Of a DNA stretch of 64,000 nucleotides, positions 1 to 8,601 are shown in pieces. The translations under genes and the position numbers were made by a program. How positions within the stretch are numbered: the first letter of the stretch is position 1; the number at the start of each line of letters is the position of its first letter. The stretch is from Sphaerisporangium krabiense (GTDB taxonomy: Bacteria; Actinomycetota; Actinomycetes; Streptosporangiales; Streptosporangiaceae), in the NCBI RefSeq assembly GCF_014200435.1, contig NZ_JACHBR010000001.1, positions 4,743,501-4,807,500 on the forward strand, written 5' to 3'. Under the pieces are notes generated by a model that did not search any database, was not told the origin of the DNA, and was given only the letters and a program-made list of their open reading frames with translations.

Positions 1-1
1 G

Positions 2-781
2 GGCGTGGCGGTCGAGCGGCTGACCCGGCGCAGTCCGCTCGCGCGCACGGGCGTCACGGCCGTCGCGACCTGGGCCGTGCTCGGTGGGACGAGTTTGGCA
101 CGGGAGGGCGTGTTCATGGCCGCCGCGCTGGAACGGGGTGACGTGGCGGCGGCGCGCGGGCGGCTGTCGCACCTGTGCGGCCGCGATCCGTCCCGGCTGT
201 CGGAGGGGGAGCTGGCGCGGGCGACCGTCGAGTCGATCGCGGAGAACACCTCGGACGCCGTGGTGGCGCCGCTGGTCTGGGGCGCGGTGGCCGGGGTGCC
301 GGGGCTGCTGGCGTACCGGGCGGTCAACACGATGGACGCGATGGTCGGGCACCGTTCGGAGCGGTACGAGGTGTTCGGCTGGGCCGCCGCGCGGCTGGAC
401 GACGTGGCGAACTACCTGCCGGCGCGGCTCACCGGGGTTCTGGCGAGCTTGTCGGCCCCACTGGTCGGCGGGTCGCCGCGGACGGCTGCGGCCATGCTGC
501 TCAGGGACGGCCACCGGCATCCGTCCCCGAATTCCGGACGGTGCGAGGCGGCCTTCGCGGGGGCGCTCGGCGTGCGGCTCGGGGGGAGTAACGACTATGG
601 CGGGCGGATCGAGCACCGGCCGCACCTTGGAGACGGCCCTCCGCCTTCCGTTCCCGACATTTCACGATCCGTACGCTTGGCCCGCGCCGTGAACCTGACC
701 TCCGCCGCCCTCGCCGCGACCGCGGTCCTGGCCGTCCACCGATACCTCAGAAGGGCAGGCGGGAGGGCCTCCGCCCGGTGA
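2..781 (+). CDS. cobD: Adenosylcobinamide-phosphate synthase CobD/CbiB, 5'-truncated by window edge
   Basis: This is the C-terminal part of the CobD/CbiB family. These membrane enzymes attach the aminopropanol (phosphate) arm to adenosylcobyric acid to give adenosylcobinamide (phosphate). The frame is open to base 2. About 259 residues are visible against roughly 310 in the family, so some 50 N-terminal residues lie outside the window. Typical conserved stretches are ESIAENTSD, the run NTMDAMVGHRSERY and LTGVL with a following hydrophobic segment. A hydrophobic segment near the C-terminus (NLTSAALAATAVLAV) is consistent with a membrane anchor. The codon GTG at 5 is only the first start codon in the visible frame and is not the true start. 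cobQ follows on the same strand after 135 bp. Confidence 0.9.
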   Translation, partial: GVAVERLTRRSPLARTGVTAVATWAVLGGTSLAREGVFMAAALERGDVAAARGRLSHLCGRDPSRLSEGELARATVESIAENTSDAVVAPLVWGAVAGVPGLLAYRAVNTMDAMVGHRSERYEVFGWAAARLDDVANYLPARLTGVLASLSAPLVGGSPRTAAAMLLRDGHRHPSPNSGRCEAAFAGALGVRLGGSNDYGGRIEHRPHLGDGPPPSVPDISRSVRLARAVNLTSAALAATAVLAVHRYLRRAGGRASAR

Positions 782-916
782 GGTTCCCAGGGCGCCGCGT
801 CCACGCGAGGAGCAGGGCACGGGACGTCACCTGGTGAGGCGCGGTGCGGGGGCTCGAATGGGTGAGTTCGCTGTGCTGGTGGTCCCGTTCGCGTTGGGGT
901 CTGGGAGGGTTGGGGG

Positions 917-2404
917 GTGCTGAGCGGGATGTTGCTGGTGGCGGGGACTACGTCGGATGCGGGGAAGAGTGTGGTCACGGCTGGTATATGCCGATGGCTT
1001 GCTCGGCGCGGGGTGCGCGTGGCGCCGTTCAAGGCGCAGAACATGTCGCTTAATTCGTATGTGACGGCTGACGGTGCGGAGATCGGGCGGGCGCAGGCGG
1101 CGCAGGCGCGGGCGGCGGGGGTGGAGCCTGTCGCGGATATGAATCCGGTTCTGCTGAAGCCGGGCAGCGATCGGCGGAGCCAGGTCGTCGTGCTCGGCAA
1201 GCCGGTCGCCGAGGTGGACGCCATGGAGTACGGCGCGCACAAGGACCGGCTCAGAGCGGTGGCGCTGGAGTCGCTGGAGCGGCTGCGGGCGTCCTATGAC
1301 GTGGTGGTGTGCGAGGGGGCGGGCAGCCCTGCGGAGATCAACCTGCGCCGGGGGGACATCGCGAACATGGGTCTGGCGCGGGCGGCGGGGATGCCGGTGG
1401 TCGTGGTGGGGGACATCGATCGTGGCGGTGTCTTCGCGGCCCTGTACGGCACGCTGGCGCTGATGGACGCGGGGGACCAGGCGCTGGTCAGCGGGTTTCT
1501 GATCAACAAGTTCCGGGGGGCGCGCGAGTTGCTCGATCCAGGGCTGGACATGCTGACCGGGCTGACCGGACGGCCGGTGTACGGCGTGCTGCCGTGGCTG
1601 GACGGGATGTGGATGGACCTGGAGGACTCGCTGGCGCTCGACGCCCGCCGGGGGGCCGTCCCGGCGAGCGCGGGGGCCCGGGAGAGCCTGCGGGTGGCGG
1701 TGGTGCGCTATCCGAGGATCAGCAACTTCACCGACGTGGACGCTCTCGCCGCCGAGCCGGGGGTGGTGGTCCGCTTCGCCAGGTCTCCCGCCGAGATCCT
1801 GGACGCCGATCTGGTCGTCCTGCCGGGATCGCGGGCCACCGTTTCCGACCTGGCGTGGCTGCGCGATACGGGTCTGGCCGAGGCGCTGCTGGATAGGAAA
1901 GGCCCGATTCTTGGTATCTGTGGCGGCTATCAGATGCTCGCCCGCACGATCCGTGACGACGTCGAGTCCGGGGCGGGGCTCGTGGACGGGCTCGGGCTGC
2001 TGCCGGCGGACGTCGACTTCGCCCGGGAGAAGACGCTCGCGCGACCGGTCGGCACGGCGTACGGTGAGCGCGTGGCGGCGTACGAGATCCATCACGGGAT
2101 CGTGACCGCCGACGCCGGGGCCGAGCCGTTCCTGGACGGCTGCCGCGCGGGCGCCGTCTGGGGGACGACCTGGCACGGCGCGCTGGAGAGCGACGGCTTC
2201 CGCCGCGCCTTCCTGGCCGACGTGGCGGCGGTCGCGGGCCGCGACTTCGTCCCCGCGCCCGACGTCTCCTTCGCGGCCCTGCGCGAACGGCACCTCGACG
2301 CCCTCGGCGACATGATCGAGCAGCACGTCGACACCGAGGCGCTGCTGTCGCTGATACAGGACGGCGCCCCCAGGGGCCTTCCCGTCCTCGCCCCCGGCGC
2401 CTGA
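917..2404 (+). CDS. cobQ: Cobyric acid synthase CobQ
   Basis: CobQ performs the glutamine- and ATP-dependent amidation of peripheral carboxylates of adenosylcobyrinic a,c-diamide to give cobyric acid, in the cytoplasm. The 495-residue length is normal. The N-terminal dethiobiotin-synthetase-like ATPase domain begins at once with [11 protein letters not shown], a P-loop variant. The middle has [14 protein letters not shown] and [13 protein letters not shown]. The C-terminal class-I glutamine amidotransferase domain carries the nucleophile motif GICGGYQM (about residue 334), and a downstream YEIHHG supplies the histidine region. GTG at 917 has GGGAGG about 9 bp upstream; ATG at 929 is an alternative start that keeps the P-loop. 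The gene lies directly after cobD, a normal cobalamin arrangement. I found no cobalamin riboswitch in the 135-bp gap. Confidence 0.97.
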   Translation: MLSGMLLVAGTTSDAGKSVVTAGICRWLARRGVRVAPFKAQNMSLNSYVTADGAEIGRAQAAQARAAGVEPVADMNPVLLKPGSDRRSQVVVLGKPVAEVDAMEYGAHKDRLRAVALESLERLRASYDVVVCEGAGSPAEINLRRGDIANMGLARAAGMPVVVVGDIDRGGVFAALYGTLALMDAGDQALVSGFLINKFRGARELLDPGLDMLTGLTGRPVYGVLPWLDGMWMDLEDSLALDARRGAVPASAGARESLRVAVVRYPRISNFTDVDALAAEPGVVVRFARSPAEILDADLVVLPGSRATVSDLAWLRDTGLAEALLDRKGPILGICGGYQMLARTIRDDVESGAGLVDGLGLLPADVDFAREKTLARPVGTAYGERVAAYEIHHGIVTADAGAEPFLDGCRAGAVWGTTWHGALESDGFRRAFLADVAAVAGRDFVPAPDVSFAALRERHLDALGDMIEQHVDTEALLSLIQDGAPRGLPVLAPGA

Positions 2405-2455
2405 CAGCCGGGTGCGCGGGGCGCTTCCCGGCGATCGTCGCTCTCGGGCCGTGCG

Positions 2456-2461
2456 TAGAAT
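2456..2461 (+). promoter_or_regulatory. -10 element of a leaderless promoter (TAGAAT)
   Basis: TAGAAT sits 6 bp upstream of GTG 2468. In Actinomycetota this spacing places the transcription start on the start codon itself, which gives a leaderless mRNA. No convincing -35 element and no Shine-Dalgarno are visible. Confidence 0.6.
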
Positions 2462-2467
2462 CGTGGC

Positions 2468-2827
2468 GTGCTCGTCTACGACGGAGACTGCGGGTTCTGC
2501 CAGCGTTGCGTGGAATTCGGCCACGCGCACCTCCGGATGCCGCAGGTGCGGCGCTTCCAGGAGCTGGATCTCGCCGAGCACGGCCTCACGCTTCAGCAGG
2601 TCACCGAGTCGGTGCAGCTTCTTGGGCCGGACGGGCTGCGGGCGTCGGGGGCGCGTGCCGTGGCCGTGCTGCTGGCCGTGCAGCCGGGGCTCGGCTGGCG
2701 GCTGCTCGGACGGCTGATGCTGGTGCCGCCCGTGAGCTGGGCCGCCGAGGCGGTCTACCAGGTGATCGCCCGCAACCGTCACCGTCTGCCCGGCAGCACG
2801 GGCGCCTGCGCGATCCCCCAGCGCTGA
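2468..2827 (+). CDS. DCC family thiol-disulfide oxidoreductase-like protein (DUF393)
   Basis: This is a 119-residue protein of the DUF393/DCC family, named after its DxDC-xFC core. The sequence opens with VYDGDCGFCQRC, so the two cysteines of the CGFC motif lie near residues 8-11 and a further Cys follows. The family is predicted to have a thioredoxin-like redox fold, but its physiological substrate is not established. A short hydrophobic stretch (AVLLAVQPGLGWRLLGRLMLV is the approximate region, 65-85) is usual for the family. The GTG start at 2468 follows a TAGAAT -10 box at leaderless distance. It stands alone between cobQ and an ABC transporter pair, so the context does not refine the function. 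Confidence 0.85.
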   Translation: MLVYDGDCGFCQRCVEFGHAHLRMPQVRRFQELDLAEHGLTLQQVTESVQLLGPDGLRASGARAVAVLLAVQPGLGWRLLGRLMLVPPVSWAAEAVYQVIARNRHRLPGSTGACAIPQR

Positions 2828-2972
2828 GGCGCCCCCTCCCGCGCCACACCATCCGACGTGATCGCGCATCCGCCACGACAGGGCGCCTTGCCGGATTCGG
2901 GAAAGGAAGGGGCGTTCAAGTGTCCGGGAATGCCGCTACCGCGGCGGCGGACCGCCCGCGACGATGCCATGC

Positions 2973-3878
2973 ATGACAGCAGTGGTGGAAACCGAAGGAC
3001 TGACCAAGTTCTACGGGAAACGCCGGGGGCTTGAGGACCTGACCTTCGAGATCCGTCCCGGCGAGGTGTTCGGGTATCTCGGGCCGAACGGGGCGGGGAA
3101 GACGACCACGATCAGGTTGCTCCTGGACGTGATCCGGCCGACCCGGGGTACCGTGCGCGTGCTGGGGGCCGACCCCCGCCTCCCGGCGGTCCGCGGCAGG
3201 ATCGGGTACCTTCCCGGAGAGCTGGCCCTGGAGGGCCGGGAGAAGGCCCGTGAGTACCTGCGGTTCCTCGCGGACGTCCGGGGCGGGGTGGCCGCGGGGC
3301 GGATCGAGGGGCTGGCCGAGCGGCTGGAGGCCGATCTGTCGGTGCCGATGGGGAAGCTCTCCAAGGGCAACAAGCAGAAGGTCGGCCTGATCCAGGCGTT
3401 CATGCACGACCCGGAGTTCTTGATCCTGGACGAGCCCACGAGCGGCCTGGACCCGCTGGTCCAGCAGGAGTTCCTGGCCATGGTGCGCGAGGTCCGCGCG
3501 GACGGCAGGACGGTGCTGATGTCGTCGCACGTGCTGGCGGAGGTCGAGCACGTCTCCGACCGGGTCGGCATCGTCAGGGGTGGCCGGCTGGTGGCCGTGG
3601 AGGACGTCGGCGCGCTGCGCGAGAAGGCGGTGCGGCGGGTGGAGTTCCACTTCGATGCGCCTGTCCCGGAGGAGGCGTTCCGCGACCTGCCGGGGGTGCG
3701 CGACCTGAAGGTCGAGGGCGCGAGCGTGGTGTGCACGATCGACGGCCGGCCCGACGCGCTCGTCAAGGCGGCGGCGAGGTTCACCGTCGTCCACATGGTC
3801 TCGGCCGAGCCGGACCTCGAAGAGATCTTCCTCACCTACTACAGCGAGGACGTGCACCGTGCCCACGTTGGCGCTTAA
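2973..3878 (+). CDS. ABC transporter ATP-binding protein (ABC-2 type export system)
   Basis: This is the nucleotide-binding subunit that energises the membrane protein encoded by the overlapping next gene. The Walker A motif GPNGAGKTT lies near residues 37-45, the signature LSKGNKQKVGL near 131, Walker B with FLILDEPTSGLD follows, and the switch histidine is in MSSHVLAEVEH. The signature is the LSxGxxQK type common in drug/lipid exporters of the CcmA/NatA class. A C-terminal domain of about 80 residues follows the cassette. ATG 2973 was preferred because the protein then begins like its relatives; an in-frame ATG at 2964 would add three residues. The 20-bp overlap with the permease gene implies translational coupling. 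The substrate is unknown. Confidence 0.93.
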   Translation: MTAVVETEGLTKFYGKRRGLEDLTFEIRPGEVFGYLGPNGAGKTTTIRLLLDVIRPTRGTVRVLGADPRLPAVRGRIGYLPGELALEGREKAREYLRFLADVRGGVAAGRIEGLAERLEADLSVPMGKLSKGNKQKVGLIQAFMHDPEFLILDEPTSGLDPLVQQEFLAMVREVRADGRTVLMSSHVLAEVEHVSDRVGIVRGGRLVAVEDVGALREKAVRRVEFHFDAPVPEEAFRDLPGVRDLKVEGASVVCTIDGRPDALVKAAARFTVVHMVSAEPDLEEIFLTYYSEDVHRAHVGA

Positions 3879-4659
3879 GACGCTGCGCGAGTCGCGGCGT
3901 GCGATCATCGGCTGGACGATCGGCATCTGCGCGTTCGCCGGGATGTACACCTCGTTCTATCCGCAGATGGCGGCGAACCCGGATCTCTACAGCAAGATCG
4001 CGATGGCGAAATATCCGGACAGTGTGAGAAAGCTCCTGGGCGGCCTGGAAAACTTCACCACCGGCGTCGGGTTCCTCCAGGCGGTCATCTACCAGCTCTT
4101 CGTCCCGCTGATCTTCATCATGTGCGCGATCGTCCTCGGCAACAAGGCCATCGCCGCGCCGGAGGAGTCCAAGACGCTGGAGCTGACCCTCACCCTCCCG
4201 ATCGACCGCAAGCGGCTGGTGCTGGAGCGGTTCGCCGGCCTGGCCGTCTCCCTGCTGGCCATCGCCGTCGCCTCGCTCATCGTGATCATGGTTCTCGGGG
4301 GCGTGGTGGACCTCGACGTCTCCTTCGGGCGCGTGCTCGCCGCGCACACCGGCCTTTTCCTGCTGGTTCTCTTCTTCGGTACACTCGCGCTGACCGTCGG
4401 GGCGGCCACCGGGCGCAAGGCCCTGGCGATGGCGGTCGCGGGGGTGTACGCGGTCGGCGGCTACCTGGCGCAGACGCTCGCGGCGGACGTCGAGGTGATG
4501 AAGTGGCTCAGCCACCTGTCGCCGTTCCACTACTACACCCAGGGGAATCCGCTGGTCAACGGCCTTCCGGTGGGCGACTACCTGATCATCCTCGCCGCGG
4601 TCGCCGTGCTGCTCCTGACCGCCGTCCTCTCGTTCGACCGGCGTGACGTAGGGGTGTGA
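3859..4659 (+). CDS. ABC-2 type transporter permease
   Basis: This 266-residue membrane subunit pairs with the ATPase encoded just upstream. Six hydrophobic segments are visible at about residues 15-35, 75-95, 125-150, 160-182, 186-206 and 240-258, the usual topology of ABC-2 export permeases. A conserved-looking cytoplasmic loop with EESKTLELTLTLPIDR lies between segments 2 and 3. GTG 3859 lies inside the end of the ATPase gene, and the stop overlaps the start of the PucR-family gene, so the three genes are probably co-transcribed. This makes a PucR-controlled exporter plausible (inference). The substrate cannot be deduced. Confidence 0.9.
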   Translation: MPTLALKTLRESRRAIIGWTIGICAFAGMYTSFYPQMAANPDLYSKIAMAKYPDSVRKLLGGLENFTTGVGFLQAVIYQLFVPLIFIMCAIVLGNKAIAAPEESKTLELTLTLPIDRKRLVLERFAGLAVSLLAIAVASLIVIMVLGGVVDLDVSFGRVLAAHTGLFLLVLFFGTLALTVGAATGRKALAMAVAGVYAVGGYLAQTLAADVEVMKWLSHLSPFHYYTQGNPLVNGLPVGDYLIILAAVAVLLLTAVLSFDRRDVGV

Positions 4660-5741
4660 TGGACGTTCTCGCTCACGTGAGCGAGGCCACGGGGGTGCCC
4701 GCCGACCTGCTCGGCGGGTATCTGCCCGTCCTCTCCTCCGCCGCGGCGACCGGGCGCCTGCCCGGCCGGGACGCCGTGGACGTGCTGCGCGCCCTCGGGG
4801 CCGAGGCCGCCGAGCGGGGCGTCCCCATGCGCGCGCTCGCCGAGGCGTGCCTGCTGGCCGCCGAGCTGGACGCGGGCCCCGCCGGGTCCCCGGTGCTGGC
4901 CGCGGCGCGGCGCTCACTCGCCGCCTACTTCGACGGGTACGAGGAGGCGCAGCTCAGGGCCATCCGCAGCGAGGACGAGGCCCGGCGCGCCTTCATCGAC
5001 GACCTGCTGCAGGGACGGGCGGACCGCCTGGCCGAGCGTGCCGAGCACTTCGGCCTGCGGCTGGCCGAGGGGTACGTCGTCGCCGTCGCCAAGGACGCCG
5101 AGCCCGTCGGCGAGGACCACCCCCTGGTCCGGCGGATCGAGGAGGCGCTCATCGCCCGATTCGGCTCGCACAACATCCTGATCGCGGCCCGCGACGGCCT
5201 GCTCGTGTGCGTCGCCCCGGCCACGCTCACCGCCGCGACCGGCGAGTTCACCCACCACGTGCGGGGCGGCCTCGGACCGGGCTGGCGGGTGGGCGTCGGA
5301 CGCCCGCACCGCGGCCCCGGCGGGGTGGTGACCTCCTTCAGGGAGGCGAGCGAAGCGATCGCGCTGGGGGAGCGGCTCGGCCTGCGCCCGCAGGTGCTGA
5401 AGGCCGCCGACCTGCTCGTCTTCCCGGTCCTGTTACGCGACAGGGCCGCGATGGAGGATCTCGTGGCCACGGTGCTCGGCCCGCTGCTGGCGGCGCGCGG
5501 CGGTCCCGAGCCGCTGCTGGAGACCCTGGAGGCGGTGTTCGGCGCGCAGGGCAACCAGACCGCCGCCGCCCGCAGGCTCGGCATCAGCACGCGGGCGGTC
5601 ACCTACCGCCTGGAACGCGTCCGCCGCCTCACCGGTTTCTCTCCCGACGATCCGACGCAGCGCTTCACCTTGGAGACGGCCGTCCTCGGCGCCCGCCTGA
5701 TCGGCTGGCCTCCGCCCGCGCGGCCGGGTGGCGAGCCGTGA
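4659..5741 (+). CDS. PucR/CdaR-family transcriptional regulator
   Basis: This is a 360-residue regulator with the PucR/CdaR architecture. It has an N-terminal helical region to about 110, a central degenerate GGDEF-like domain to about 250, and a C-terminal PucR-type helix-turn-helix with the typical GNQTAAARRLGISTRAVTYRLERV block followed by FTLETAVL. Such proteins respond to metabolites and control purine, sugar-acid or transporter genes. The ATG at 4659 overlaps the permease stop as ATGA; GTG 4656 is one codon upstream and equally in frame. An in-frame TTA leucine codon lies at 5433-5435, rare in this GC-rich genome, so translation may depend on the bldA-type tRNA, as known from Streptomyces. 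The neighbouring ABC-2 exporter is the obvious candidate target. Confidence 0.88.
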   Translation: MDVLAHVSEATGVPADLLGGYLPVLSSAAATGRLPGRDAVDVLRALGAEAAERGVPMRALAEACLLAAELDAGPAGSPVLAAARRSLAAYFDGYEEAQLRAIRSEDEARRAFIDDLLQGRADRLAERAEHFGLRLAEGYVVAVAKDAEPVGEDHPLVRRIEEALIARFGSHNILIAARDGLLVCVAPATLTAATGEFTHHVRGGLGPGWRVGVGRPHRGPGGVVTSFREASEAIALGERLGLRPQVLKAADLLVFPVLLRDRAAMEDLVATVLGPLLAARGGPEPLLETLEAVFGAQGNQTAAARRLGISTRAVTYRLERVRRLTGFSPDDPTQRFTLETAVLGARLIGWPPPARPGGEP

Positions 5742-5786
5742 TTGATTGGTATTGTCCGGTCCTGTCCGGAGCGTCGGGGTCTGCCC

Positions 5787-5792
5787 TACCAT
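5787..5792 (+). promoter_or_regulatory. -10 element of a leaderless promoter (TACCAT)
   Basis: TACCAT ends 7 bp before GTG 5800, the spacing of a leaderless actinobacterial transcript. This decides the start of the downstream membrane protein over the longer open frame beginning at 5746. Confidence 0.55.
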
Positions 5793-5799
5793 ACGGAGC

Positions 5800-6543
5800 G
5801 TGATCACGACCCGTGGACTGGTTCTCCGGTCGATCGGCACGCTCGCCGGACTCGGCGGGCTGGCCTGCTGCCTGACGATGCTCTACCTCGGCGCTCGCGC
5901 CGTCATGTCCGTCGGCGGCTCCTGCGGCTCCGGCGGGCGGTACGCGACGGCGGTGCCCTGCCCGGACGGGGTGGCGTGGCTGATACCGGTGTCCACCATG
6001 GGCGGCATCCTGGCCCTCGGGGTGTACCTCGGCCTCCGGCTGCCCGTCGGGCCGAGGCTGGCCGCGCTGGCCTGGCCGGCCCTGTTCCTCAGCCTCGGCT
6101 GGGCCTTCCTGGACAGCGCCATGGCCGACCCCGCCCTCGGCCTGGGCATCATGATCCCCGGAGTCGTCTTCATGATCATGGGAGGGGCCCCGCTCGCCCT
6201 GCTCTTCCACCGCAGCGCCGCACGCGCGGTCTTCGTAGGCCCCGCACCCGCCCGTCCACCCGTGACGACCCGGGCCGCGGGCCGGAGCGGGGGGCCGAGC
6301 GGGGGGACGGTGCGCTGGACCACGTCCGTGGTGCTGCCCGGCCAGGACGACCTACCACGCGACGCCGTGGACCTGGACGACCCTCCCCAGGACCGCCCCA
6401 CCTACCCGCCGCCCCGCACCGCGCCCGCTCCACGCCCGCGCTCCCCACGGTTCGCCTACCTGGACGGCCCACGTGACGCCCCCCGCGACGCTCCTTGGGA
6501 TGCACCCCGCGACGTCCCTCGGGACGCCCCTTGGGACGCCTGA
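5800..6543 (+). CDS. Hypothetical membrane protein with proline/arginine-rich repeat tail
   Basis: This is a protein of about 247 residues with no recognised family. The first ~150 residues hold about four hydrophobic segments separated by short loops, including one with two Cys in a glycine-rich stretch (SCGSGGRY). The remainder is a Pro/Arg/Asp-rich, probably disordered, cytoplasmic tail that ends in six tandem tetrapeptides of the form PRDA/PWDA/PRDV, encoded by six 12-bp units. The start GTG 5800 is supported by the leaderless -10 box; the frame is also open back to 5746. It follows the PucR gene by 58 bp and precedes a 37-residue membrane protein. The function is unknown. Confidence 0.7.
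   Translation: MITTRGLVLRSIGTLAGLGGLACCLTMLYLGARAVMSVGGSCGSGGRYATAVPCPDGVAWLIPVSTMGGILALGVYLGLRLPVGPRLAALAWPALFLSLGWAFLDSAMADPALGLGIMIPGVVFMIMGGAPLALLFHRSAARAVFVGPAPARPPVTTRAAGRSGGPSGGTVRWTTSVVLPGQDDLPRDAVDLDDPPQDRPTYPPPRTAPAPRPRSPRFAYLDGPRDAPRDAPWDAPRDVPRDAPWDA
6469..6540 (+). repeat. Six tandem 12-bp units encoding Pro-Arg/Trp-Asp-Ala/Val
   Basis: Six consecutive 12-bp units follow the pattern CCN-CGN/TGG-GAY-GYN up to the stop codon of the preceding gene. They differ mainly at third positions. Such coding repeats can vary in copy number between strains. Confidence 0.8.
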
Positions 6544-6571
6544 GCCCGATGAGATCGCGAAGGGAGTCCCC

Positions 6572-6685
6572 ATGAGCAAAGAGAAGGCGCTGCGCGCGTG
6601 GGCGATCGCGCTGCACGTGATCGCGATCGCCGGAGGCGTCTACCTGGGCGTCCTCTTCTTCGGCCTTGCCACAGGGACGGGCTGA
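6572..6685 (+). CDS. Small single-pass membrane protein (37 aa)
   Basis: This is a 37-residue ORF with a charged N-terminus (MSKEKALRAW) and one strongly hydrophobic helix from about residue 10 to 32. The Shine-Dalgarno AAGGGAG lies about 7 bp before ATG 6572, which is good evidence that this short frame is translated. It lies 28 bp downstream of the repeat-tailed membrane protein and ends 2 bp before the stop of the convergent oxidoreductase gene. The family is unrecognised and the role is unknown. It may be missed by annotation with a length cut-off. Confidence 0.65.
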   Translation: MSKEKALRAWAIALHVIAIAGGVYLGVLFFGLATGTG

Positions 6686-6687
6686 GG

Positions 6688-7650
6688 TCAGGGGATCAGC
6701 AGCAGCTTGCCGGTGGTACGGCGCCCCTCCAGGTCCTCGTGCGCCTGACGCACCTGCGCGAGCGGGTACCGGTGCGAGATGTGCACGTGAAGCCGGCCGG
6801 ACTCCACCCAGCCGAGGACGTCGGCGGCCCGGCCGAGCAGTTCCTCCCGCGTGACGGTGTAGTGCGCCAGCGTGGGCCTGGTCAGGAAGAGCGACCCGGC
6901 CGCGTTGAGCCGCTGCGGGTCGAACGGCAGCACCGGGCCGCTCGCCGCGCCGTACAGCGCCATCATGCCGCGCACCCCGAGCGAGGCCAGGCTCCCGTCG
7001 AAGGTGGCGGCCCCGACGCCGTCGTACACCACCCGCACGCCGCGGCCTCCGGTGAGCCCGCGCACCGTCTCGTCGAAGTTCTCGTAGCGGATCACGTCGT
7101 CGGCCCCGGCCTCCCGGGCCAGCTTCTGCTTCTCGTCGGTGGAGGCCGTGCCGATGACCCGGCCGCCGCGCAGCTTGGCCATCTGGGTGAGCAGCAGGCC
7201 CATGCCGCCCGCGGCGGCGTGGACGAGCACGTCGTCGCCGGGGCTCACGGCGTGGACCGAGTGCGTGAGGTAGTGGGCGGTGAGCCCTTGCAGCAGGACG
7301 GCGGCGGCCCGCTCGAAGTCCAGGCCGTCGGGCAGCGGGATCGTCCGGTCCGCCGGGACCACCACCTTCTCGGCGTACCCGCCGAGGCCCTCACACCAGC
7401 CCACCCGGTCGCCGATCGCGACGCCGCTCACGTCCGGCCCCACGGCGGCGACCGTGCCCGCGCCCTCGGAACCCAGGATGAACGGCGTCTTGACCGGGTA
7501 GCGGCCCTCGCGGCGGTAGACGTCGATGAAGTTCACGCCGGCGGCGGCCACGTCCACGAGCACCTCGCCCGGCCCCGGCACCGGATCGGGGACCTCCGTG
7601 TAGTCGAGGGCGTCGGATCCGCCGGGAGTCGTGACGACTATGGCATGCAT
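6688..7650 (-). CDS. Zinc-independent quinone oxidoreductase-like (MDR superfamily) protein
   Basis: This 320-residue member of the medium-chain dehydrogenase/reductase superfamily resembles NADPH:quinone oxidoreductase (QorA). The N-terminal GroES-like domain contains GVNFIDVYRREG and the run GSEGAGTVAAVG. The Rossmann domain has VHAAAGGMGLLLTQMAK, with the AAGGxG dinucleotide-binding motif typical of QOR proteins, and VIGTASTDEK follows. No cysteine cluster for structural zinc is visible, in line with the zinc-independent QOR branch. The likely reaction is NADPH-dependent reduction of quinones or activated alkenes. ATG 7650 is preferred; another ATG two codons downstream (7646) is out of frame. 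The gene is divergent from the Mut7-C gene and appears monocistronic. Confidence 0.9.
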   Translation of the reverse strand: MHAIVVTTPGGSDALDYTEVPDPVPGPGEVLVDVAAAGVNFIDVYRREGRYPVKTPFILGSEGAGTVAAVGPDVSGVAIGDRVGWCEGLGGYAEKVVVPADRTIPLPDGLDFERAAAVLLQGLTAHYLTHSVHAVSPGDDVLVHAAAGGMGLLLTQMAKLRGGRVIGTASTDEKQKLAREAGADDVIRYENFDETVRGLTGGRGVRVVYDGVGAATFDGSLASLGVRGMMALYGAASGPVLPFDPQRLNAAGSLFLTRPTLAHYTVTREELLGRAADVLGWVESGRLHVHISHRYPLAQVRQAHEDLEGRRTTGKLLLIP

Positions 7651-7847
7651 GACCTAAGGCTCCTTCTCCACGAGTTCTCCACGAGTTGCCTGGCGACGCC
7701 GGGAGGGGCCTGACGTGCGCCGTCGCGGACCGTCGATCGTCCCCAACCCCGCGTCACCCGCCCATTGTTCCCCGACATCCCCGCGGACGCGGTGGGAACC
7801 CCCGACGTCCTCGCGTGAGCGCGCGCGGACGGCACGGGCGCGGCTGG

Positions 7848-7853
7848 CATACT
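7848..7853 (+). promoter_or_regulatory. Leaderless promoter -10 (CATACT)
   Basis: CATACT, a near match to TATACT, ends 7 bp upstream of ATG 7861. No Shine-Dalgarno precedes the ATG, so a leaderless transcript is likely. Confidence 0.5.
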
Positions 7854-7860
7854 GGGGATC

Positions 7861-8592
7861 ATGGAAGGACCCGGGCTGCGCGTGCGGTTCGACGAGGATC
7901 TCCGGCTGTTCCTGCCCCCTCGGCACCGGCGTGAGGAGGAGGTGCGCCTGCCCTACGACGGCGTGTCCTCGCTCGGCCACGTCGTCGAGACCGCGGGCGT
8001 GCCGCTGCCCGAGGTCGGCGCCCTGGCCGCCGGCGGCCGCGCGGTGACGCCCGCCTACCGTCCCGAGCCCGGTGAGGTCGTCAGCGTCGCCGCGGTGCCC
8101 CGCCCGCAGCCGATCCCGGCGCCGCGCTTCCTGCTGGACGTCCACTTCGGCACGCTCGCGCGGCGGCTGCGGCTGGTCGGCGTGGACACCGCCTACGAGA
8201 ACGACCTGGACGACGACACGCTGATCGTCCGCGCCAACGCCGAGCGCCGCGTCCTGCTCACCCAGGATCGGGGCCTCCTGCGGCGCAGAAGCCTCTGGCT
8301 CGGCGCGCACGTGCGGGGCTCGCGGCCGGCGGACCAGTTCCGCGACGTGCTCACCCGCTTCGCGCCACCGCTGGCGCCCTACACCCGCTGCACGGCCTGC
8401 AACGGCGTCCTGACCCCCGCGGGGAAGGACGACGTCGCCCCCGAGCTGCTCCCGGGCACCCGCCGCGCCTACGACACCTTCGCGCGCTGCCGCGACTGCG
8501 GCCAGGTGTACTGGCAGGGCGCGCACGGCTCCCACCTGCACGACATCGTGGCGCAGGCCGAGCGGGTGCTGGCCGCTCAGCGGACCGGCTGA
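7861..8592 (+). CDS. Mut7-C RNase domain protein with N-terminal ubiquitin-like domain
   Basis: The 243 residues split into an N-terminal ubiquitin-like domain (about 1-80; matches the Ub-Mut7C type) and a Mut7-C domain (about 93-235). The latter starts with FLLDVHFGTLARRLRLVGVDT, continues with LLTQDRGLLRRR, and ends in a zinc ribbon with CTACNG and CRDCGQVYWQG. The Mut7-C domain is a PIN-like fold predicted to be a ribonuclease; conserved acidic residues in LDVHFG and LTQDRG fit a metal site. Its cellular RNA target is unknown. It is monocistronic, followed 9 bp later by the stop of the convergent kinase gene. The start is set by a leaderless -10 box. Confidence 0.88.
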   Translation: MEGPGLRVRFDEDLRLFLPPRHRREEEVRLPYDGVSSLGHVVETAGVPLPEVGALAAGGRAVTPAYRPEPGEVVSVAAVPRPQPIPAPRFLLDVHFGTLARRLRLVGVDTAYENDLDDDTLIVRANAERRVLLTQDRGLLRRRSLWLGAHVRGSRPADQFRDVLTRFAPPLAPYTRCTACNGVLTPAGKDDVAPELLPGTRRAYDTFARCRDCGQVYWQGAHGSHLHDIVAQAERVLAAQRTG

Positions 8593-8601
8593 GGCCGCGC
8601 C

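Noticed and set aside
782-916. Possible cobalamin riboswitch before cobQ
   Set aside because: No B12 box or conserved core could be found in the short gap between cobD and cobQ.
827-2869. Very long open frame on the minus strand opposite cobQ (similar long antisense frames lie opposite dnaE2, the GTPases and other genes)
   Set aside because: These frames are a by-product of GC-rich codon bias. They give Arg/Gly/His/Pro/Ala-rich sequences without family features, while the opposite strand carries clear conserved proteins.
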